From: Deltaproteobacteria bacterium
Lineage (GTDB): Bacteria; Desulfobacterota; BSN033; UBA1163
Assembly (NCBI GenBank): GCA_016875255.1
Contig: VGRU01000106.1
Span: forward strand, 1-11,567
DNA: 11,567 nucleotides
Direction of reading: 5' to 3'
Positions 6,152-11,567 of this stretch are shown here, piece by piece. A model generated the notes under the pieces. It was not told where the DNA came from. It made no database searches and saw only the letters and a list, made by a program, of their open reading frames with translations. The position numbers and the translations under genes are program-made. The stretch's first letter is position 1. Each line of letters opens with the position of its first letter.

Positions 6152-7170
6152 AGGTTTCAATCGTTGGCGCATCGGGTTATGGCGGCGGGGAGCTTCTCAG
6201 GCTCCTGATGGATCATCCTCATGTGGAGGTCCATCAGGCGACATCGGAAAGAAACGCTGGAAAGCCCGTCACAAGAATTCATCCAAATCTACGCAAAAGA
6301 ACCTCGCTTAATTTCTGCATGATCAAAGAGCTTGAAAAAGTTGATCTCCTCTTCGTCTCCCTGCCCCACACCCAGTTGATGCAGAGGTTTAATGAATTCA
6401 GCGGTCTGGCCGAAAGAATGGTAGACCTCTCGGCTGATTTCAGACTCAAGGACCCTGCTGCCTACCTGAAATGGTACGGAGTGGATCATCCCCATCCGGA
6501 CAAGCTTGCCCAGTTTGTTTATGGAAATGTAGAGCTCCACCGTAACGAAATCAAGAATGCCCAATACATCACCGGCGCAGGATGCAATGCCACAGCCACG
6601 ATCCTGCCCCTCTGGCCCCTTTTCAAACTCGGTGTGGTCGATATGGCCCTGCCTGTTGTCGCCGAAGCCAAGTGCGGCTCCTCAGAGGGGGGCAATGCCG
6701 TTAGCGAGGCTTCCCACCACCCGGAACGGAGCGGTTGTGTCCGTTCCTATAAGCCCACCGGACATCGTCACATCGCCGAAATGGAACAGGAGCTGGGCCA
6801 CCCCATCTACTTTTCTGCAACATCGATTGAGATGGTGCGGGGAATTCTGGTCACGGCCCACCTCTTTGTGAAACAGGGGATCACAGAAAAAGACATCTGG
6901 AAGGCCTATCGCCAGGTCTATGGAGAGGAGCCTTTTATCCGGATCGTCAAGGAGAAGCAGGGCATCTACCGTTTTCCTGAGCCCAAGATTCTTGCCGGCA
7001 CCAATTACTGCGATATCGGTTTCGAGCTGGATGGGAACAGGCTCGTCGCTGTTTCAGCCATCGACAACCTGATGAAAGGAGCAGCCGGACAGGCGGTTCA
7101 TGCCATGAATGTGATGTGCGGCTTTGAGGAAACAGCAGGCCTCACCTTCACGGGTCTCCATCCAGTTTAA
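6148..7170 (+). CDS. lysY: LysW-aminoadipate/glutamate semialdehyde dehydrogenase (LysY, ArgC family)
   Basis: NADPH-dependent reductase of 340 residues that converts the LysW-bound acyl phosphate made by LysZ into the semialdehyde. The amino-terminal [14 protein letters not shown] is the nucleotide-binding loop. The catalytic Cys is C146 in GAGCNATAT, where classical ArgC has GCYPT, and this fits the LysW branch. The catalytic His lies in GHRHIAE (206-208). The length fits ArgC/LysY. It overlaps lysX by four bases (ATGA), which shows co-expression. The next gene is 254 bases away, and a repeat element fills most of that gap. A dedicated N-acetylglutamate enzyme (ArgC) is less likely because lysW and lysX are adjacent. 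Confidence 0.92.
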   Translation: MKVSIVGASGYGGGELLRLLMDHPHVEVHQATSERNAGKPVTRIHPNLRKRTSLNFCMIKELEKVDLLFVSLPHTQLMQRFNEFSGLAERMVDLSADFRLKDPAAYLKWYGVDHPHPDKLAQFVYGNVELHRNEIKNAQYITGAGCNATATILPLWPLFKLGVVDMALPVVAEAKCGSSEGGNAVSEASHHPERSGCVRSYKPTGHRHIAEMEQELGHPIYFSATSIEMVRGILVTAHLFVKQGITEKDIWKAYRQVYGEEPFIRIVKEKQGIYRFPEPKILAGTNYCDIGFELDGNRLVAVSAIDNLMKGAAGQAVHAMNVMCGFEETAGLTFTGLHPV

Positions 7171-7207
7171 TTTAACGTAGATAGAACCAAACAGGGTTTG
7201 GAGCTGA

Positions 7208-7348
7208 AAAATTCGAAATCCGAATACCGAAATTCGAAACAAATCCGAATTTTCAAAATTCAAATTCTCTAAACTCTTTTGTTTGGAACATTTAATATTT
7301 GGTCATTTGAGATTGTTTCGAATTTCGGATTTCGTGCTTCGGATTTAG
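7208..7348. repeat. A/T-rich inverted-repeat element (MITE-like) inside the lys cluster
   Basis: The spacer between lysY and the amidotransferase is largely one imperfect palindrome. CCGAAATTCGAAACAA (7227-7242) has its exact reverse complement at 7313-7328, and AAATCCGAA (7216-7224) has its reverse complement at 7338-7346. The A/T-rich middle carries further short self-complementary pieces. It codes for nothing. The repeated CGAAATTCGAA wording resembles dispersed repeats I remember from environmental bacterial genomes, but a family name and copy number cannot be given. A folded transcript here could separate expression of lysWXY from that of the downstream genes. The remainder of the gap (7349-7424) shows no gene. 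Confidence 0.75.
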
Positions 7349-7424
7349 AGCCTACTCAAATATGAGAATATTGCCATTTTGACACAATTTAACATCTAAG
7401 CCCTTAATTTGCATTCTAACGGAT

Positions 7425-8060
7425 ATGTGCAGACTACTTGCCGTACGATCAGAGGAACCGATCATTCCTGCCGATTATCTGGGGCCATTCGCCTCCATCG
7501 CCCGAAACAGCAATGAATATCAGGGCCATGGCTGGGGATGTGCATGGAAGGATTCCGACCAAAATTGGCAAATTGATAAGAATATCTGCCCTATCTGGGA
7601 AGACGAATTCAATCGATTTCCCCCGACTACCCTTCTCATCGCCCATGCCCGAAGCGCCTTTGAGGACAGGGATATCGTCGTTGAGAACAACATGCCCTTC
7701 ACCGACGGAGAAAGAATCTTCATCTTCAACGGTGAGCTGAGGGGAGTGAAGATCAAAGAGCAGGGACGGATTGGCGCAGAAAAGATCTTCAACTTCATCC
7801 GCCGCTTCGATGATGGCGATACCCTCGCTGCTCTGAAGAAGGCTGTAGGAATCATCCGGAATCGGACGAGATCTATCAGGGGAATGAACATCATTCTGGT
7901 CCTTGAAAACAAGATTTATCTCTCCTCTTTTTTTACGGGGAATGAGGACTATTTCACGATCCGATATAAGGAAGGGCCTGAACTCGTTATCTGTTCGGAA
8001 ACTTTTCCTTCCGAAGAAGGCTGGCAGAGCATCGCCAATGAAACAGTGAGGGAATGGTAA
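7425..8060 (+). CDS. Class II glutamine amidotransferase
   Basis: Ntn-type glutamine amidotransferase of 211 residues that would hydrolyse glutamine to glutamate and ammonia. The protein begins Met-Cys-Arg. Removal of Met would leave Cys2 as the amino-terminal nucleophile, which fixes the start despite a weak ribosome binding site. Other expected residues are HGWG (35-38), AHARS (73-77, with R76), FNGEL (101-105, Asn and Gly of the oxyanion hole) and D132, in the family order. There is no fused synthetase domain, so it resembles stand-alone YafJ/GATase_4 proteins, though shorter. Its TAA directly precedes the lysZ ATG without a spacer, so the two are very probably coupled. It is not one of the standard LysW-pathway enzymes. 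It might supply glutamate or ammonia locally or act on a LysW-bound intermediate, but this is inference only. Confidence 0.88.
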   Translation: MCRLLAVRSEEPIIPADYLGPFASIARNSNEYQGHGWGCAWKDSDQNWQIDKNICPIWEDEFNRFPPTTLLIAHARSAFEDRDIVVENNMPFTDGERIFIFNGELRGVKIKEQGRIGAEKIFNFIRRFDDGDTLAALKKAVGIIRNRTRSIRGMNIILVLENKIYLSSFFTGNEDYFTIRYKEGPELVICSETFPSEEGWQSIANETVREW

Positions 8061-8852
8061 ATGATTATCGTCAAAATTGGTGGAGGAGCCGGGATCAACC
8101 TTCGAGGGATCATTCAGGATCTTGCCCAACTCAGGGAGAAGTTCATCATCGTCCATGGCGCAAATGCCCTCAGGGACAAACTGGCGGAGGATTTAGGTCA
8201 GCCCAAAAAAGTGGTCACTTCGGTCTCCGGTTACTCGAGCGTCTATTCGGATGAGAACCTGATCGACCAGATGATGATGGCCTATGCCGGCGCAAGAAAC
8301 AAGCGGATTGTGGAGCTCTGCCACCAGCACGGCATCAATGCCGTAGGCCTCTCCGGTCTGGATGGAAAGGCGGTTCAGGGGGTGCGAAATAAAGGAATCC
8401 GCATCTATCAGGACGGAAAGCTCAAAATCCTCCACGATTATTCAGGAAAACCCGAGGCGATCAACAAAGACCTCCTTGACCTTCTCCTTGTTCACGGCTA
8501 TGTCCCGGTTCTCACCGTCCCCATCATAGATGAGCAGAACAACGCCATCAACACAGAAAACGACGATGTGGTGAGAGTCCTCCAGAAGGCGATGCGCGCT
8601 GATACGGTGATCAACCTGATCGAGGCGCCGGGGTTCCTTGAAAACAGAGAGGATGAAACGAGCCTCATTCGGCATATCCCAGCCGCAGAGCTCGAGAGCC
8701 GTGAACAGCAGGTGGATGGCAGGATGAAGAGAAAGATGCTGGCAGTTAGAAAGCTCTTTGAGCACGGTGCAAGCAGGGTCGTCATTGCGGACGGCCGGGG
8801 TGAGCATCCTGTGGCAGACGCCCTTTCAGGAAAAGGAACGGTCATCGAATGA
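8061..8852 (+). CDS. lysZ: LysW-aminoadipate/glutamate kinase (LysZ, ArgB family)
   Basis: Amino acid kinase of 263 residues that phosphorylates the side-chain carboxyl of the LysW-bound substrate with ATP, giving the acyl phosphate reduced by LysY. It shows KIGGG (5-9), the second loop HGAN (32-35), NKRIVEL followed by GLSGLDG (96-102), the AINTENDD segment (162-169), GRMKRK (220-225) and ADGR (243-246). GLSGLDG and GRMKRK match LysZ proteins such as the one I recall from Thermus better than acetylglutamate kinase. Oddly, the second loop reads HGAN where most relatives have HGG. A GAGGGAA Shine-Dalgarno sequence (8048-8054) lies within the end of the amidotransferase gene, and the 3' end overlaps lysJ by four bases (ATGA). 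Assignment to the LysW branch is firm. Confidence 0.92.
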   Translation: MIIVKIGGGAGINLRGIIQDLAQLREKFIIVHGANALRDKLAEDLGQPKKVVTSVSGYSSVYSDENLIDQMMMAYAGARNKRIVELCHQHGINAVGLSGLDGKAVQGVRNKGIRIYQDGKLKILHDYSGKPEAINKDLLDLLLVHGYVPVLTVPIIDEQNNAINTENDDVVRVLQKAMRADTVINLIEAPGFLENREDETSLIRHIPAAELESREQQVDGRMKRKMLAVRKLFEHGASRVVIADGRGEHPVADALSGKGTVIE

Positions 8853-10015
8853 ACCCCATTGATTCAATCAACCCGAAAGAACTTGAAGACCAATATGAAC
8901 TTCCTGTCTACCCTCGCCGGGATATCGTTCTGGTCCGGGGCAAGGGCGCAAAACTCTATGACGACCAGGGACAGGAATATATCGATTGTGCTTCCAATGT
9001 CGGAGTCTCCAATATCGGCCATGGCAGGGAGGAAGTAGCCAGGGCGATCTATGAGCAGTATCTGACTCTATCAAACTGCTACGGCATATTCTATAATCCG
9101 GTCCGTGCCAGGCTTGCTGAAAAACTGATCTCCCTGAGCCCTCAGGGGCTCAAACGGGTCTTCTTCTGTAACTCCGGCGCAGAAGCGGTTGAAGCTGCCC
9201 TCAAGTTCGCTCGTGCCAGCGCGGGGAAAAAGGAGATCATCGCCGCCATGAGGGGTTTTCACGGAAAGACCTTTGGCGCGCTTGCGGCCACATGGGGAGA
9301 AGAATACCAGAAACCTTTCGTGCCGATGATGCCAGGGCTGAAACATGTGCCCTTCAATAACTTCGATAAATTGAGTGAAACGATCAACGAAGAAACGGCT
9401 GCCATTATTCTCGAGCTGGTTCAGGGAGAAGGCGGGGTTCGGGTTGGAGACAAATCTTACTTTCAGAAGGTCCGTCAACTTTGTGATCAAAAGGGAATCC
9501 TGCTTATCTTTGACGAAGTCCAGACAGGTTTTGGCAGGACAGGAACCCTTTTTGCGTGCGAGCAGTTTGTTGAACCGGATATGCTCTGTGTGGCTAAATC
9601 GCTCGCAGGGGGCATCCCGATGGGAGCCGTGCTCTGCTCGGATACTGTCCGTGTTCCTGTCAAGAGCCATACCTCCACGTTCGGAGGTAATCCGCTTGCC
9701 TGTGCGGCGGCATTGGCCTCGCTGGAGGTCATCGAACGCGAGGGACTTCCTGAAAGGGCCAGGGTCCAGGGAGAATACTTTTTGGAGGGGTTAAGGGCAA
9801 TTAAAAGCGACAGGGTCCGGGAGGTAAGAGGCCTCGGCCTCATGATGGGGATTGAGTTGAAGGAGAAGGCCGGGCCCTATATTCAGAAACTGATGGAAAA
9901 AGGCGTCATCGTTCTCCTTGCCGGGCCCACTGTGATCCGGCTTCTCCCTCCGCTTGTCATCACCCGGGAAGAGATTGACAACGTATTATCCACCATGAAA
10001 GAAGTCCTGGCCTAA
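8849..10015 (+). CDS. lysJ: LysW-gamma-L-lysine/ornithine aminotransferase (LysJ, class III PLP)
   Basis: PLP-dependent class III aminotransferase of 388 residues. It transfers an amino group from glutamate to the LysW-bound semialdehyde, giving LysW-bound lysine or ornithine. Visible motifs are FFCNSGAEAVEAALKFAR (around 106-123, phosphate-binding region), GFHGKTFGA (136-144), FDEVQTGFGRTG (221-232, D222 contacting the PLP ring nitrogen) and VAKSLAGGIPMGA with the PLP Lys at K250. ARGLMMG-type wording (VRGLGLMMGIEL) follows near the end. The length equals ArgD/LysJ proteins. The ATG overlaps the lysZ stop (ATGA), which implies coupled translation. The last pathway enzyme, the hydrolase LysK, does not follow within the window. 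By sequence alone ArgD is close, and context decides for LysJ. Confidence 0.9.
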   Translation: MNPIDSINPKELEDQYELPVYPRRDIVLVRGKGAKLYDDQGQEYIDCASNVGVSNIGHGREEVARAIYEQYLTLSNCYGIFYNPVRARLAEKLISLSPQGLKRVFFCNSGAEAVEAALKFARASAGKKEIIAAMRGFHGKTFGALAATWGEEYQKPFVPMMPGLKHVPFNNFDKLSETINEETAAIILELVQGEGGVRVGDKSYFQKVRQLCDQKGILLIFDEVQTGFGRTGTLFACEQFVEPDMLCVAKSLAGGIPMGAVLCSDTVRVPVKSHTSTFGGNPLACAAALASLEVIEREGLPERARVQGEYFLEGLRAIKSDRVREVRGLGLMMGIELKEKAGPYIQKLMEKGVIVLLAGPTVIRLLPPLVITREEIDNVLSTMKEVLA

Positions 10016-10037
10016 TCTTATCTCCCTCTATCCTCAA

Positions 10038-10076
10038 CCGCTATGGCATCCATCTTATCACTATGCTTGCCAGCGG
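10038..10076 (+). other. Weak hairpin after lysJ; otherwise empty spacer
   Basis: The 205-base gap 10016-10220 contains no convincing gene. CCGCT plus GGCA (10038-10042 and 10045-10048) can pair with TGCCAGCGG (10068-10076), with a 2-base bulge and a 19-base loop. No U-rich tract follows, so a rho-independent terminator is not supported, and it may be chance. Confidence 0.2.
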
Positions 10077-10186
10077 ATAATAGAAGAAGGACGGGCTAAG
10101 AAACCAGACAAGACCTGCCCTTTGGACTGAAAATCCACATTCCCACGATCCATAAACAACGGATGGATTAAATATACTTCGTTTGC

Positions 10187-10215
10187 TTGTAACTGTGACC
10201 CTTTCCAATTATAAT
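10187..10215 (+). promoter_or_regulatory. Promoter for the radical SAM gene
   Basis: TTGTAA (10187-10192), a 17-base spacer and a perfect TATAAT (10210-10215) are present. The -10 ends only five bases before the ATG at 10221, so transcription would start at or next to the start codon. See the finding on leaderless translation. Confidence 0.5.
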
Positions 10216-10220
10216 CCCTT

Positions 10221-11567
10221 ATGAATAAATTCAATCATGTTCTTGCCCTCAACCCATATTTCGGCGATTCCACCGCACTCATAGGATTATTCCCTCCAAC
10301 CGGCCTTGAGTACATCTCCGCAAGCATGAAAGGTCTCGTCGACAAGGTGACACTTCTCGACCTTCGACATGAAAGGTCCTTTCAGGACCCGAAGGAACTC
10401 AGCAAGTTCATCAGGAACGAGATCGACCTTCTATGCGTCAGCATCCGGTGGGAATCCCGGTTTGAGGATGTCTGTGATTTCCTGTCCCAACTCCCCCCCG
10501 AGGTTTGCACCATTGTCGGGGGATACAAAGCAACGGAAGAGGTTGAATATCTGTTCAACCGTTGCCCGAACATTGACATGATCGTACGAGGCGAGGGCGA
10601 AGAGATCATCAAACAGATCGTCACGGATGTTCCGTACAAAGATATCCGCGGGCTTTCTTATCGGGAGAACGGGGGAGTTGTCCACAACGAAACCCATCCC
10701 CTGCCGGACCTTGCTCATATTCCGTACCCCGACCGGTCTCTGAGAAAACAGGATTATCGCCTGGTGAAATATGGCCTTCAGCTCAGCAGCCACACGTTCG
10801 ACACGGTTCTGACAACGAGGGGATGTCCGTTTAAATGCAAGTTCTGCACTTTCAGTCTCAATCCACTCGGCCAGAAAAGGACCTATGCGGAACGACCGAT
10901 CGAATCGGTCATCGAAGAATTGAAGACGGTGACGGCCGATGTCGTGTTATTCAGCGACGACAACTTCTTCACGAACCCGAAGAGGAGCGAACAGCTCTGC
11001 GACCTGATCATCGAGAACAAGATCAATAAGATTTTTGTTGTCCAAGCCCGGATCGATATCGCCAAACACCGGAAGGTCCTCGACAAGGCACAGAAGGCAG
11101 GCTTCAAAGTCTTTTTGATCGGGATCGAGTCCCCGCATGACCGGATCCTGGAGCAACTTCAAAAGGGTATCACCCAGCAGCAGGTTCGGGAGGCGTTTGA
11201 AGTCCTGACACGGTATGACGTCTATCTGCACGGGTATTTCATTTACGGCAACATCGGTGAGACGGAAGAGGAGATGCTTTACATCCCGAAGTTCGCTAAG
11301 GAGATCAAACTCGATTCCATCAGCTTCCAGAAACTCCGCGTCGAGAGGTTCTCGCCACTGAAGGAAGTGGTTGAAGAAACCCCTGGCTACTACTACACGC
11401 GGATCGGCGGTTCCGTATATTCCGATCGCTTTGGACGCAAGGAGTTAAAACAGATCCGTAACCGGATTCGGTCAGCGTTCTATGATCTGCCGCAGGTCAT
11501 CCGTATGATAAGAAAGGCCCGCCGAATCGGACTTGCCAGCAGCCGCGACCTGGCGGATGTTTTATTT
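10221..11567 (+). CDS. B12-binding-domain radical SAM protein (3' partial)
   Basis: Frame open for 449 codons to the window end, so the carboxy terminus is missing. The amino-terminal part (about 1-140) is a Rossmann-like B12-binding domain, with LNPYFGDS, FPPTGLEYISASM, VGGYKAT (99-105) and VRGEGEE (122-128). The radical SAM domain follows with TTRGCPFKCKFCTF. C202, C206 and C209 form the CxxxCxxC motif that binds the [4Fe-4S] cluster cleaving S-adenosylmethionine. Downstream are FSDDNFF (around 246-250), GIES (301-304) and GYFIYGNIGETEEE. Enzymes of this build perform methylations, ring closures or rearrangements in lipids and natural products, and the substrate is not readable here. There is no Shine-Dalgarno sequence before the ATG, but the start is supported because B12-domain motifs begin within ten residues. 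It is separated from lysJ by 205 bases and has its own promoter match, so a pathway link is uncertain. Confidence 0.88.
   Translation, partial: MNKFNHVLALNPYFGDSTALIGLFPPTGLEYISASMKGLVDKVTLLDLRHERSFQDPKELSKFIRNEIDLLCVSIRWESRFEDVCDFLSQLPPEVCTIVGGYKATEEVEYLFNRCPNIDMIVRGEGEEIIKQIVTDVPYKDIRGLSYRENGGVVHNETHPLPDLAHIPYPDRSLRKQDYRLVKYGLQLSSHTFDTVLTTRGCPFKCKFCTFSLNPLGQKRTYAERPIESVIEELKTVTADVVLFSDDNFFTNPKRSEQLCDLIIENKINKIFVVQARIDIAKHRKVLDKAQKAGFKVFLIGIESPHDRILEQLQKGITQQQVREAFEVLTRYDVYLHGYFIYGNIGETEEEMLYIPKFAKEIKLDSISFQKLRVERFSPLKEVVEETPGYYYTRIGGSVYSDRFGRKELKQIRNRIRSAFYDLPQVIRMIRKARRIGLASSRDLADVLF

Noticed and set aside
7379..7409. TTGACA before the amidotransferase as a promoter
   Set aside because: The -35 match is perfect, but no acceptable -10 lies 15 to 19 bases downstream (best is TTAATT with three of six). 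Not listed as a feature.
7449..8156. Long open frame on the minus strand opposite the amidotransferase
   Set aside because: It is antisense to a gene with complete catalytic motifs, has no family resemblance, and crosses into lysZ. A shadow frame.
10043..10099. 18-codon frame in the gap after lysJ
   Set aside because: No Shine-Dalgarno sequence, no recognisable product and overlaps the weak hairpin. Not supported.

Overview
The window looks like a chromosomal segment of moderate GC from an anaerobic or facultative bacterium. An origin in Desulfobacterota or Nitrospirota is my guess. It rests on the combination of polyferredoxin, NrfD and a MoaD/ThiF pair, a LysW pathway, and C/T-rich double-hairpin dispersed repeats. 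No rRNA, tRNA, CRISPR array or transposase is visible, and the lineage is not proven by the sequence.

Region 1 (1-1903) holds the 3' part of a beta-decarboxylating dehydrogenase of the isopropylmalate/tartrate dehydrogenase family, a 73-residue coiled-coil protein with its own promoter, and a convergent IclR-type regulator whose stop codon overlaps that of the small gene.

Region 2 (1904-4939) starts with a 374-base divergent intergenic region that carries an inverted-repeat element and two good promoter matches. It then encodes an 8-helix NrfD-like membrane protein, a second dispersed repeat, a polyferredoxin with 16 cluster cysteines, a ThiF/MoeB-like adenylyltransferase and a MoaD-like protein ending in Gly-Gly. 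The last three resemble the accessory genes of tungsten aldehyde:ferredoxin oxidoreductase (AOR) operons, but no AOR catalytic subunit is present.

Region 3 (4940-10015) is a LysW amino-group-carrier pathway. Its order is lysW (52 residues, ending EDWGE), lysX, lysY, a third repeat element, a class II glutamine amidotransferase, lysZ and lysJ. LysX attaches the substrate amino group to the C-terminal Glu of LysW, LysZ phosphorylates, LysY reduces and LysJ transaminates the carrier-bound intermediate. The product is a LysW-bound lysine or ornithine precursor. The releasing hydrolase LysK is not in the window, so the end product (lysine, arginine or both) cannot be settled here. A promoter three bases after the MoaD stop suggests that the lys genes start a separate transcript. 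The amidotransferase, coupled directly to lysZ, is not one of the standard enzymes of the pathway.

Region 4 (10016-11567) is a 205-base gap followed by the first 449 codons of a B12-binding-domain radical SAM protein that runs off the window. A promoter match lies so close to its start that the mRNA may be leaderless.
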